DNA of 64,000 nt from Microbulbifer litoralis. GTDB lineage: Bacteria; Pseudomonadota; Gammaproteobacteria; Pseudomonadales; Cellvibrionaceae. The notes under the pieces are model-generated. The model ran no database searches, was not told the DNA's origin, and was given only the letters and a program-made list of their open reading frames with translations. How positions within the stretch are numbered: the stretch's first letter is position 1; every line of letters begins with the position of its first letter. Made by a program: the position numbers and the translations under genes. Shown here piece by piece: positions 1 through 7,577 of the stretch. The stretch covers positions 1 through 64,000 of the forward strand of contig NZ_JALKCV010000015.1 of the NCBI RefSeq assembly GCF_023634065.1. Reading direction: 5' to 3'.

Positions 1-1
1 G

Positions 2-485
2 CAGGATCCTATAGGGCTAAGGGGGGATAAACAATTATAGCTATGTCCCCAACCCGATTGTTTGGATAGATCCTTTCGGGCTAACCTGTAAAGAAGCTAT
101 TTCTGACCCATCGCGATTACTCCCTGCGCCTAAAGATTCGAATCCTTGGATGCTTGGTACTGCTCTTGAAAGTAATGTAGTTGGGCCTGAAGGGCTAGAA
201 GTGTTTAGAGCTCATGGTGACGGCAGGGCTACTGGTGGATGGGTGACTGTGGAGCCACCACCTAATCGGAGCTATGTACGGTCAGAGCTTGCAGTTGCAC
301 CTGAATGGAACGATGCCACAAACTCCTCTAAGATAAAATTAGCACCAGGAACTCGTTATCAATCAGGTATAGCTGGACCGCAGAATTTTCCGGGCGGAAC
401 TGGCGGTGGACATCAACTGCAGGTGCTTAATTTCGAAGATATCTTGAAGCAAGAAGTTATCGAAACACACCCATTGCCAGAATAG
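2..485 (+). pseudogene. Rhs core end plus C-terminal toxin tip, partial and frame-broken
   Basis: The reading starts outside the window. Bases 2-22 encode QDPIGLR in one frame; from base 21 the next frame reads GGINNYSYVPNPIVWIDPFGL, the end motif of Rhs/YD-repeat shells. The two are joined only by a frame change in a run of six G (21-26), so the gene is broken or the run is misread. After the core lie about 130 residues of variable tip running to the stop at 485. The tip has an RAHGDGR...W motif and a Gly-rich GGTGGGHQ stretch that recall NAD-processing polymorphic toxins (ART or TNT type). The tip family is not firmly identified. Base composition is far more AT-rich than the genes to the right. 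The gene just downstream is the expected place for a cognate immunity protein. Confidence 0.7.
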
Positions 486-492
486 GTTTAAT

Positions 493-825
493 ATGGCTCA
501 TTTGATTAAAAAATCTCCTAGTGAGACGAAGGCGGTCAAGTTAACTTTTGAAAGAGAGATTCACTTTGGTCCAATGTTGTTTAATGCAAGCTTTGATGGG
601 TTTAAGCCCAGCGAGGATTTTGGCCCGATTACAGAAGACTTATGCTGGAGCGATGATGAACACTACTTGGCATTAGTTGAAGTTTTTTACGATAAGAACT
701 ATAAATCAAACATAAGTCAGCTAAAGGTGGTGGATACTCAGACGGGACTAGTTAATACAGTTTATGAAAAAGAAGGTTTGATTGTTCCAAGGCGTGTATC
801 TAAATCTGGAAATGTAAAATACTAG
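493..825 (+). CDS. Candidate immunity protein for the Rhs tip
   Basis: This 110-residue protein has no signal peptide and no membrane segment, so it is probably cytosolic. It begins 7 bases after the Rhs tip stop codon. I do not recognise its family. It is acidic and mixed alpha/beta in character, with WSDDEHYLALVEVFYD in its middle, a pattern that resembles WD-like immunity proteins but is not diagnostic. Position and size fit the toxin-immunity layout of Rhs loci, where the immunity gene directly follows the toxin tip. The function is inferred from context only. Composition is AT-rich like the rest of 1-1634, consistent with transfer together with the toxin. Confidence 0.55.
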   Translation: MAHLIKKSPSETKAVKLTFEREIHFGPMLFNASFDGFKPSEDFGPITEDLCWSDDEHYLALVEVFYDKNYKSNISQLKVVDTQTGLVNTVYEKEGLIVPRRVSKSGNVKY

Positions 826-879
826 ATAGTTCCCGTTCTGAAACGCACACTTTTCTTGATGTATAGCACCGGAGGCTGA

Positions 880-1149
880 TTTTCCCGGCACCGCGCCATT
901 CGGATTCCGTTGTTTAGACCTGAGCGGTTAAAATTTATTCGACTCTGGCTTGAAACTGCTATGCAAAAATCACTTATAAACGAGGAATTAGGCACTTATG
1001 ATGCCGTTAATAATAGTTGCGTATCGCATGTTTGTGACATTCTGGAGGCGGGTGGTCATAAACCCGTCAATCGACATGAGCTAAGTTACGCTAAGTTCTA
1101 TAGAAGAAACGGCCTTAAACGGCTTGATGCAGATCCTCTCCCAAGGTAA
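880..1149 (+). pseudogene. Displaced toxin tip fragment (Cys/His motif)
   Basis: The frame is open from 880. There is no ATG near its beginning, only a TTG at 910, so it looks like a tip cut off from its shell. It reads IPLFRPERLKFIRLW and later NNSCVSHVCDILEAGG, a Cys...His motif common in the C-terminal domains of polymorphic toxins and reminiscent of papain/NlpC-like enzymes. Just upstream, the alternative frame at 881-901 reads FPGTAPF, which would join naturally to RIPLFRPERL if one base were restored near 899-903. This suggests a frameshift inside the fragment. A small protein gene follows 5 bases later, as in toxin-immunity pairs. An orphan tip of this kind is typical of Rhs loci that have exchanged tips. 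Confidence 0.5.
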
Positions 1150-1154
1150 AGAAA

Positions 1155-1508
1155 ATGGGTCTGATAATTTGTGGCAAACACGGTGAGTCAGGCTTTACTG
1201 ACCGCGTATCCAAAGAAGTGGCATCATGTATAGATGATGGGACACCGCTAAAGGAGTCTGATTTAAAAGTTGTTGTTATAAGAATGTACGATGAGGATGA
1301 GTTCTTAGGCACAAATAAATATTTATTAACCGAGAAGGAGTTCAAAAAATCTGGAATTCCTGAGGTCTCTGTGGTTGACAAGGAGTCCACCTATGACGTA
1401 ATAAAAGACAAGTTGCCAAGAATGGAAGGGGCCTGCTCAAGTTGTCTAAACAATTTCTATAAAAATAATGACATTGATCCATCTTCAATTGATTTTGAGA
1501 GGCTGTAA
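1155..1508 (+). CDS. Candidate immunity protein with Cys/His pairs
   Basis: This 117-residue protein starts at an ATG 5 bases after the displaced toxin fragment. It begins MGLIICGKHGESGF and ends with GACSSCLNNFYKNNDIDPSS. The CxxHG near the N-terminus and the CxxC near the C-terminus could form one zinc site. I recall similar short proteins beside toxin tips but cannot name the family. There is no signal peptide or membrane segment. The role as immunity protein is inferred from position, size and AT-rich composition. It may be the only intact gene of this second toxin pair. Confidence 0.5.
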   Translation: MGLIICGKHGESGFTDRVSKEVASCIDDGTPLKESDLKVVVIRMYDEDEFLGTNKYLLTEKEFKKSGIPEVSVVDKESTYDVIKDKLPRMEGACSSCLNNFYKNNDIDPSSIDFERL

Positions 1509-1606
1509 ATAATTCTGTGTGAGCCCTGCCCCAGCAGAAAGCAGTAAATCCAAAATATCCCTTCACTCAAACAGTGAAATTCGATATAAATCGATTATCA
1601 AAAAGC

Positions 1607-1631
1607 ACCGATCAGTCAAAGACTGGTCGGT
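1607..1631 (+). terminator. Hairpin closing the AT-rich island
   Basis: ACCGATCAGT and ACTGGTCGGT form a 10-bp stem with one G-T pair around the loop CAAAG. It lies about 100 bases after the second immunity gene. Only a short T stretch follows, so termination strength is uncertain. Confidence 0.4.
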
Positions 1632-1679
1632 CATTTGACGTGTGAATCATATATAAACAAGAAATGGGGGAGTTCTTCT

Positions 1680-2018
1680 ATGCTGCAGGCGCTAATAGCC
1701 GGAGGCGTAATCTACGGTCTGTTTAATTTACTGGAGCGGGGCAAGGACCGTGGCCTGGACGGCTTTACGTCGATCACTTTTGTATTGGTGCCCGCGCTGA
1801 TGATCTTTCTGGCCCGGCTGGGGTTGGGGTTTGCCGGTCTGCCGCAGGCGTTGTTGTTGCCGTTGGTTGCGCTCTATTTCATCGTGCCCACCTTGATGCT
1901 GCGCCTGCAGTTCGAGTTCAGCTGGAAGAACGCCTGTGGTTACGGCGCGCTGGTGCTGGTAGTGGCTGTGGCGGTGGACACCCTTTTCGCCGTAGTATTG
2001 GGAGCGATCAGCACATAG
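1680..2018 (+). CDS. Small multi-pass membrane protein, unknown
   Basis: This is a 112-residue protein. The ATG at 1680 is preceded by GGGGGAG at a good distance; an in-frame codon further up at 1635 lacks such a site. Hydrophobic stretches cover roughly residues 1-15, 30-50, 53-70 and 82-110, so three or four membrane helices are likely. There is a short charged loop (LLERGKDRGLDG) after the first helix. I recognise no family. It lies 51 bases upstream of the secreted cysteine-rich protein on the same strand and may share its transcript. Its composition is that of the host chromosome, so the AT-rich island ends before it. Confidence 0.65.
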   Translation: MLQALIAGGVIYGLFNLLERGKDRGLDGFTSITFVLVPALMIFLARLGLGFAGLPQALLLPLVALYFIVPTLMLRLQFEFSWKNACGYGALVLVVAVAVDTLFAVVLGAIST

Positions 2019-2069
2019 GGAAGGGCTCTCGGGCCCGATTCAAAAGCGGAAGGAAAAGGAGGGCAGGGA

Positions 2070-2543
2070 ATGACGAGACTGGTGGCAGTGGCGCTGTTGA
2101 TGGTGCTTGCCAGGGGTGCGCTGGCCTGTTCCTGTGCCTTTCCGGAGGGAACCCTGGAAGAGAAGGTGCGCGGCTCTTTTGAAACGGCTGCCGCGGTGGT
2201 GCTGGCGCGGGCGGAATCGATATCGGAGGCGCAGCTGCCTTCGCCCTTCGGGGGTGCGGATTCCCTGCGGTTGCCCGGTGAAATCACGCATTTCAGCGAA
2301 ATCCGCTCCTGGAAGGGCAGCCACGGCAAGCAGTTTTATACCAGGATCGTCACGGCCTGCTGTATGTGCGGCAAGTCATTTAGCGAGGGTGACACCTACC
2401 TGCTGTATCTCTACGGCCCCGACGACGAGGGCTTCTATGGAGCCAGCACCTGTAGCCGGACCAGCGAACAGTCGCGGATCGAGAAGGGGGAGTTGGAGGC
2501 GCTGGACCGGATCGCGGCCGAGCTGGCGGAACAAAAGGAGTAG
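2070..2543 (+). CDS. Secreted NTR/TIMP-like cysteine-rich protein
   Basis: The 157-residue protein has a clear signal peptide ending in ARGALA, and its mature form begins with CSC. A mature N-terminal Cys-x-Cys is the hallmark of netrin-like (NTR/TIMP) domains, where it helps form the inhibitory edge in animal TIMPs. Further cysteines occur in TACCMCGKSF and in the STCSRTS segment, giving several possible disulfides. The C-terminus is a charged helix. Bacterial homologues are known as domain hits but their target is generally unknown. A GGAGGGCAGGGA sequence lies in front of the ATG. Its 3' end carries the AAAGGAG that seems to serve the following transporter, which suggests translational coupling. 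Confidence 0.6.
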   Translation: MTRLVAVALLMVLARGALACSCAFPEGTLEEKVRGSFETAAAVVLARAESISEAQLPSPFGGADSLRLPGEITHFSEIRSWKGSHGKQFYTRIVTACCMCGKSFSEGDTYLLYLYGPDDEGFYGASTCSRTSEQSRIEKGELEALDRIAAELAEQKE

Positions 2544-2547
2544 CCGG

Positions 2548-4065
2548 ATTCCCTACCGCAGCGTATTTTCCAGTCTCAAGCCCATTACCTTCTGGCCGGC
2601 CCTGGCCGGGATATTGCTGGTATTGGCGGTAACGGCGGCGGACGAGCAGCGTTTTATCGCCATTGCCACCGCCGTCAACGCCGCCATCATCGATCATTTT
2701 TCCGTGCTGTTTCTCTATTCGGCCGTGCTGCTGTTGGGGCTCTGTGTCTACATTTTTTGTTCACCACTGGGAAATGTGCGTATCGGCGGTGAGCGGGCGG
2801 ACAGGATCTATTCCCCGTTTCGCTGGTTTGCGGTATCCCTGACCACGGTAGTCGCCATGGGTATCCTGTTCTGGGCGGTGGCGGAGCCGGTGGTGCATTT
2901 CCGGGAGCCGCCGGGTTTCAGCGGTGTGGAGCCCGGGAGTGATGCAGCGATGGTCTTTTCGCTGTCCACCGTCTTCGTGCACTGGACCCTGGCACCCTAT
3001 GCGATTTACACCGTCGCCGCGCTGACCTTTGCGCTGGCCTTCTACAACCTCGGCTGCGAATTCTCCGTGGGATCGCTTTTTCGCCCATTGTTGGGGCGGC
3101 GGCTGGGTGAGCCCACAGCGGAAGCCATCGACGGGCTGGTACTCTTTGCCGTGGTGGTCGGTATGTCTGCGGTATTGAGCGCGGGGCTGCTGTTGATCGG
3201 CGACGGTCTCCTGTATTTGTTTGCGTTGCCCAAATCATCCGGCGTTTACGCTGCCATTGCCGGTTTTATCGTGACGGTGGCACTGCTGTCGGCGGCCAGC
3301 GGCCTGCGCCAGGGGATACAGCTGTTTGCCCGTATCAATACCTTTGTGTTCGTATTGCTGCTGTTTTACCTGTTGCTTGTCGGCCCCACTGCGTTTGTCG
3401 TGCGGCTCGGTGCGCTGTCGCTGTTCGACTTCCTGGTGGATTTCTTCCCCCGACAATTGCTGTTGAATGAGCCGCAGGGCAGCCGCTGGTCCGGCTGGTG
3501 GACAACCGCGTTTTACGCCAGCTGGTTTGCCTGGGCGCCGCTGTCCTGCCTGTTCCTGGGCAAGATTGCGCGCGGCTATACGGTGCGGCAGTTTATCCTG
3601 GTCAACCTGGTGTTGCCGTCGCTGTTTGGCATGCTGTGGTTTACGGTCTTTGGTGGTGCGGCCCTTTATTACGACAGTGTTGGTGAGGGCGGTATGTTCG
3701 CCGTCTATCGGGACGAGGGCCTGGCGGCCATGACCTACCAGTTGTTCGGCTATCTGCCCGGCAGCAGGGTGCTCAGCGTCTTCTTCGTGTTTGCCTGCTT
3801 TATCTCGTTCATTACCGCCACGGATTCGAATACCGATGCTATCGGCGGCCTCTGTATGAAAGCGGTCACCGCCGAGCGCATGGGCTCGCCATTTGTCATC
3901 AAGTTGCTCTGGGCGGCTGTGATCGGGGTTATCGGTTGGTGCAGCGCATCCTACCTGGGCGCGGATGGTATCAAGATGTTGGCGAATCTCGCCGGACTTC
4001 CCGGTGTGTTGATCGTTCTCGCCAGTGGGGCCTCGTTGTTGGTATTGGCGAGAAAGCTGGCGTGA
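2548..4065 (+). CDS. BCCT-family transporter (betaine/carnitine/choline type)
   Basis: About 505 residues with roughly 12 hydrophobic helices. BCCT landmarks are visible in order: WAVAEPVVHFREPP, FVHWTLAPYAIY, an ID...G segment before the sixth helix region, SAASGLRQGIQLFARIN, and WTTAFYASWFAWAPL followed by ARGYTVRQF. The family motif WWxxWxP appears as SWFAWAP, so the substrate box diverges from choline and betaine carriers. The family imports trimethylammonium or related solutes by Na+ or H+ symport. No ATG, GTG or TTG occurs at the expected N-terminus. An ATT at 2548, seven bases after AAAGGAG (2534-2540), gives a start (IPYRSVFSS) that matches the family's length. Upstream in-frame codons lie inside the preceding gene. 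The start is therefore tentative. Confidence 0.8.
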   Translation: MPYRSVFSSLKPITFWPALAGILLVLAVTAADEQRFIAIATAVNAAIIDHFSVLFLYSAVLLLGLCVYIFCSPLGNVRIGGERADRIYSPFRWFAVSLTTVVAMGILFWAVAEPVVHFREPPGFSGVEPGSDAAMVFSLSTVFVHWTLAPYAIYTVAALTFALAFYNLGCEFSVGSLFRPLLGRRLGEPTAEAIDGLVLFAVVVGMSAVLSAGLLLIGDGLLYLFALPKSSGVYAAIAGFIVTVALLSAASGLRQGIQLFARINTFVFVLLLFYLLLVGPTAFVVRLGALSLFDFLVDFFPRQLLLNEPQGSRWSGWWTTAFYASWFAWAPLSCLFLGKIARGYTVRQFILVNLVLPSLFGMLWFTVFGGAALYYDSVGEGGMFAVYRDEGLAAMTYQLFGYLPGSRVLSVFFVFACFISFITATDSNTDAIGGLCMKAVTAERMGSPFVIKLLWAAVIGVIGWCSASYLGADGIKMLANLAGLPGVLIVLASGASLLVLARKLA

Positions 4066-4304
4066 TGGAAATTGTGATGGCTGCGGCGAGGCGCCGGTTG
4101 AAAAATCGTCACAAAGTGAACTGCGAGGCAAAGTCCGTATCGGTTGGCGCGTTGATCCACCTCCCAATTGACAGCGTTGTCAGTGCCGGTTAAGGATGAC
4201 AGCGTTGTCGACTTGAAATCGCACCGGGCGCTCTCGCAGGGAGGGCCAATCGAGTGGTTCTTTCAGCCGAGCGTCCTTCAGAAAACAATAACGGAGATCC
4301 AACA

Positions 4305-5918
4305 ATGCTTTCAGACCTGATGGCTCGCGGCTACCGCGGGATCCTGCTCGCGCTGTTTCTGTCGTTCGGCAGTGGTGGCGCCGCGGCCTATGATTGCGCC
4401 GGTCTGCCCGAGTGGGACAGTACCGAAGCCTATTCCGGCGGTGCGGAAGTCCAGTACAACGCGATAGCCTATTCGGCCAACTGGTGGAGTCAGGGCGCGA
4501 ATCCCGAAGCACACTCGGGCCAGTGGCAGGAGTGGGCGGAATTGGGCGCCTGTGACGGCGGTTCCTCGTCCAGCTCTTCCTCATCCAGTTCGTCTTCGAG
4601 CAGCTCCTCGTCCTCCAGCAGTTCATCCAGCTCCTCCTCCAGTTCTTCCGGCGGCGGCTCCTGTGATTCTCCGCAGTATGTGGCGGGAACGGCCTACGGC
4701 GTCGGCGATCTGGCACAGAATCTCGGTGAGGAATATCGCTGTGATATCGCCGGCTGGTGTTCGTCGACTTCCGCCTGGGCCTATGCGCCGGGGGAGGGCG
4801 ATCACTGGCAGCAGGCATGGACCCACGTGGGCAGTTGTGGAGGCTCTTCCAGTTCGTCGAGCAGTTCCGGTTCCTCTTCCGGTGGCAGTTCCTCGAGTGG
4901 CGGTTCCAGCGGCGGCAACAGCGCGCGGATCATTTCCGGCTACTGGCACAATTTCGACAATGGCTCCGGCGTTATTCCGATCGCCGAAGTGTCGGATGCG
5001 TTCGATGCGATCAATGTTTCCTTCGCCGAACCGACCGGCGCGGCGCCGGGCGAGATCGGCTTTGCCCTGGATCCGCTGTTCGATGAGCAGGCGTTTATCG
5101 ACGGTATCCGCGCGAAGCAGGCCGCGGGCAAGAAAGTCATCATCAGCATCGGTGGCGCCAACGGCCAGGTGCGGCTGGAATCCGCCGCGGCGCGTGACAA
5201 CTTTGTCAGCTCGATGATTGAAATCATCGACCGCTATGGTTTCGACGGCCTGGACGTGGATTTCGAGGGGCACTCACTGGAGCTGAACGCCGGCGATGTG
5301 GATTTCCGCAACCCGACCACGCCGGTCATCGTCAACCTGATCGATGCGCTCAAGGCGCTCACCGCGCACTACGGTGACGATTTTATGCTGACCATGGCTC
5401 CGGAGACCTTCTTCGTGCAGCTGGGCTACAGCTTTTACGGCGGTTCCTGTTCCGGTTGCGACCGCCGCGCCGGCGCCTACCTGCCGGTAATCCACGCCAT
5501 GCGCGACGAGCTCGACTGGTTGCAGGTGCAGCACTACAACTCCGGTGCGATCATCGGCCTCGACGACCAGTACCACACCATGGGTGTGGCGGATTTCCAT
5601 ATCGCCATGGCGGATATGGTGCTAACCGGTTTCAACGTCGGCGGCGATCCGGATTACCATTTCCCGCCGCTGCGCCAGGACCAGGTGTTGATTGGTTTGC
5701 CGGCCAATGTGAATGCCGGTGGCGGCTTTACGCCGGTGGGCGAGGTGCACAAGGCGCTGAACTGCCTGGTGAAGCTGCAGGGCTGTACGACCTATACGCC
5801 GCACACCCAGAGCGGCTGGACCGGCCTCGGCGGCCTGATGACCTGGTCGATCAACTGGGATGAGTTCAACAGCCTCGAGTTTTCAACCGAGCACCGGGCG
5901 TTTCTCGATGATCTCTGA
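4305..5918 (+). CDS. Secreted GH18 chitinase with two chitin-binding modules
   Basis: A 537-residue modular enzyme. Residues 1-28 are a signal peptide. Residues about 29-83 form a type 5/12 chitin-binding module (YDCAGLPEWDS...YSANWWSQG...WAELGAC). A linker of about 29 serines follows. A second CDSPQYV...VGSC module of the same general type spans about 118-175, then a Ser/Gly linker, then the GH18 barrel from about 205 to the end. The catalytic signature DGLDVDFE lies near residues 314-321, with the final Glu as acid. The neighbouring IISIGG strand and the later MTMAPE and QVQHYN motifs fit ChiD-like GH18 enzymes that cut chitin to oligosaccharides. The ATG at 4305 follows ACGGAGAT. A terminator lies 48 bases downstream. 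Confidence 0.93.
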   Translation: MLSDLMARGYRGILLALFLSFGSGGAAAYDCAGLPEWDSTEAYSGGAEVQYNAIAYSANWWSQGANPEAHSGQWQEWAELGACDGGSSSSSSSSSSSSSSSSSSSSSSSSSSSSSGGGSCDSPQYVAGTAYGVGDLAQNLGEEYRCDIAGWCSSTSAWAYAPGEGDHWQQAWTHVGSCGGSSSSSSSSGSSSGGSSSSGGSSGGNSARIISGYWHNFDNGSGVIPIAEVSDAFDAINVSFAEPTGAAPGEIGFALDPLFDEQAFIDGIRAKQAAGKKVIISIGGANGQVRLESAAARDNFVSSMIEIIDRYGFDGLDVDFEGHSLELNAGDVDFRNPTTPVIVNLIDALKALTAHYGDDFMLTMAPETFFVQLGYSFYGGSCSGCDRRAGAYLPVIHAMRDELDWLQVQHYNSGAIIGLDDQYHTMGVADFHIAMADMVLTGFNVGGDPDYHFPPLRQDQVLIGLPANVNAGGGFTPVGEVHKALNCLVKLQGCTTYTPHTQSGWTGLGGLMTWSINWDEFNSLEFSTEHRAFLDDL

Positions 5919-5964
5919 GTAGAGGGGGCGGGGTGGCCCGGTGCGTCCCGATTCCCGAACCGGC

Positions 5965-5998
5965 AAAAACAGAAAAGCCCCGCTCTCACGAGCGGGGC
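5965..5998. terminator. Bidirectional terminator, chitinase and first tRNA unit
   Basis: AAAGCCCCGCTC / GAGCGGGGCTTT forms a 12-bp stem around TCAC, with A-rich and T-rich sides. It ends the chitinase on the plus strand and the tRNA-Val/Asp unit on the minus strand. Confidence 0.85.
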
Positions 5999-6009
5999 TT
6001 TCTTGTATA

Positions 6010-6086
6010 TGGCGGACCGGACGGGACTCGAACCCGCGACCTCCGGCGTGACAGGCCGGCATTCTAACCAACTGAACTACCGGTCC
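6010..6086 (-). tRNA. tRNA-Asp(GUC), copy 1
   Basis: The minus strand folds as a tRNA with acceptor GGACCGG/CCGGTCC, discriminator G, encoded CCA (6010-6012) and anticodon loop CTGTCAC, giving anticodon GTC. It is the second gene of the Val-Asp unit and is followed by the terminator at 5965. The sequence is identical to the copy at 7205. Confidence 0.97.
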
Positions 6087-6133
6087 GCATTCCCGGTTTC
6101 CCCGTTAAAACCCGCCTGGCAGGTGAGGGGAAG

Positions 6134-6209
6134 TGGTGGGTGGTACAGGGGTCGAACCTGTGACCTACGGCTTGTAAGGCCGCCGCTCTCCCAACTGAGC
6201 TAACCACCC
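6134..6209 (-). tRNA. tRNA-Val(UAC), copy 1
   Basis: The minus strand gives acceptor GGGTGGT/ACCACCC, discriminator A, encoded CCA and anticodon loop CTTACAA, anticodon TAC. It is the first gene of the unit, 47 bases upstream of tRNA-Asp. Confidence 0.97.
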
Positions 6210-6225
6210 GTGTCAGGGGTTGCGT

Positions 6226-6253
6226 ATCATAATGAAAAACACTGACCGGTCAA
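6226..6253 (-). promoter_or_regulatory. Promoter of tRNA unit 1
   Basis: On the minus strand TTGACC (6253-6248) and TATGAT (6231-6226) are separated by 16 bases. A GC-rich stretch follows before the tRNA. The second unit has the same arrangement. Confidence 0.7.
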
Positions 6254-6379
6254 CCGGGATCTGAAAATTTCCGGGGCGGTGGCCTGTGCGGAGTAGGGCG
6301 ACTGAAGCGGGAAGCCTGTCACTGCCCCGGCGTCACAGCTGCGGTAGCATCGGCCCATCGAAAATCAGGAGAATCTCCG

Positions 6380-7087
6380 ATGAAGCAATATTGGGTACTG
6401 GCGGGATTGTTGGCGCTGGCGGGTTGCCAGAACATGGAAGCGGTTTCCCCGTGGATCGATGTGGGCAACCAGGTGGCCAGGAATGCGGGCTACGATACCG
6501 ATTCCAGGCTCGCCGGCGGCATCAGGGAGGTGTTGCTGACCAGTACCGACCGCGCAAGCACCCGCCTGTCGCAGACCGGTGCATTCCGCCTGCAGCTCCC
6601 CGCGGCGGCCCGGCCGGTGGCGGACAGCCTGCGCCAGTTCGGGTTTGGCAGCTACGTGGACCAGTTGGAAGACGCGATGAATCGCGGCGCGGAGCAGGCG
6701 GTGGCCGAAGCGGCACCGGTGTTCAAGCAGGCGATCACCGGCATGACGGTCACGGATGCCCTGGGCATTGTCCGGGGCGGGGATACGGCGGCCACCGATT
6801 ACTTTCGCGGGCGCACCGAACGTGCGCTGCGCAGCCGCTACCAGCCGATCGTCGAGGCCAATCTGCGCAAAACCGGTTTCTACGACCAGTACAAGAGCAT
6901 GCTGGCGGTTTACAACCGGCTGCCGATCGCAAACAAGCCCGGCATGGATCTGGAGCGCCATGTGATCGACAGCAGCATGGCGACGCTGTTTGGCCGCATT
7001 GGCGAAGAGGAGGCCCTGATCCGCAAGGATCCGGTCGCGCGGGGCAGTGTGCTGATCGGGCAGGTTTTCGGGGGCGCGCAGGGATAG
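6380..7087 (+). CDS. DUF4197 family lipoprotein
   Basis: A 235-residue protein with a short signal peptide and lipobox LAGC, so it is likely anchored in a membrane facing the periplasm. It matches the DUF4197 pattern: GGIREVLLTSTDRAST near the start, a polar LPAAARPVADSLRQFGFG segment, MNRGAEQAVAEAAPVFKQAI, MTVTDALGIVRGGDTAATDYFR, and RYQPIVEANL. Family function is unknown. AGGAGA lies 7 bases before the ATG. The gene sits on the opposite strand between two copies of the tRNA-Val/Asp unit, so recombination between those copies would delete it. Confidence 0.88.
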   Translation: MKQYWVLAGLLALAGCQNMEAVSPWIDVGNQVARNAGYDTDSRLAGGIREVLLTSTDRASTRLSQTGAFRLQLPAAARPVADSLRQFGFGSYVDQLEDAMNRGAEQAVAEAAPVFKQAITGMTVTDALGIVRGGDTAATDYFRGRTERALRSRYQPIVEANLRKTGFYDQYKSMLAVYNRLPIANKPGMDLERHVIDSSMATLFGRIGEEEALIRKDPVARGSVLIGQVFGGAQG

Positions 7088-7166
7088 CCGGGGAGGCTTT
7101 TTCTGGGGGGCGGTGCAGTAGTCCGCTGCGCCGCCGTTGCCGGTGGGCGCGTCCATCGTGCAAACA

Positions 7167-7198
7167 AAAAAGCCCCACTCTCGCGAGCGGGGCTTTTA
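7167..7198. terminator. Terminator of tRNA unit 2
   Basis: AAAAGCCCCACTC / GAGCGGGGCTTTT pairs around TCGC with one mismatch. It is the counterpart of the hairpin at 5965 and ends the second tRNA unit on the minus strand; it also lies downstream of the DUF4197 gene. Confidence 0.8.
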
Positions 7199-7204
7199 TG
7201 TATA

Positions 7205-7281
7205 TGGCGGACCGGACGGGACTCGAACCCGCGACCTCCGGCGTGACAGGCCGGCATTCTAACCAACTGAACTACCGGTCC
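7205..7281 (-). tRNA. tRNA-Asp(GUC), copy 2
   Basis: Identical in sequence to the tRNA at 6010-6086, with encoded CCA at 7205-7207 and anticodon GTC. Confidence 0.97.
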
Positions 7282-7328
7282 GCATTCCCGGTTTCCCCGT
7301 TAAAACCCGCCTGGCAGGTGGGGGGAAG

Positions 7329-7404
7329 TGGTGGGTGGTACAGGGGTCGAACCTGTGACCTACGGCTTGTAAGGCCGCCGCTCTCCCAACTGAGCTAACC
7401 ACCC
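7329..7404 (-). tRNA. tRNA-Val(UAC), copy 2
   Basis: Identical to the tRNA at 6134-6209, with encoded CCA and anticodon TAC. The spacer to tRNA-Asp differs from copy 1 by a single base. Confidence 0.97.
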
Positions 7405-7421
7405 CGCGTCAGGAGCTGCGT

Positions 7422-7449
7422 ATCTTAATGAAAAAATTTGCCCCGTCAA
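7422..7449 (-). promoter_or_regulatory. Promoter of tRNA unit 2
   Basis: On the minus strand TTGACG (7449-7444) and TAAGAT (7427-7422) are 16 bases apart, followed by a GC-rich start region as at rRNA and tRNA promoters. Confidence 0.7.
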
Positions 7450-7577
7450 CGCCTTCCGGAAAAATTTTTTGTCTTTCAATAAGTTACCGGGAGAAAGGGA
7501 CCGTCGTGGCGGGTCCAGGTTAAGGTGTCGGTGGGAACCCCGGCGCTGCTATAATCGCGCAAATTTCCGGCGGAAGA

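Noticed and set aside
2107..2547. Long upstream extension of the BCCT transporter frame from an ATG at 2107
   Set aside because: It overlaps the secreted NTR-like gene, and its translation is Arg/Pro-rich out-of-frame sequence with no family match. The transporter begins near 2548.
6286..7398. A 370-codon plus-strand frame across the tRNA region
   Set aside because: It covers the DUF4197 gene in another frame and reads through the second tRNA-Asp and tRNA-Val, so it is an artefact of high GC.
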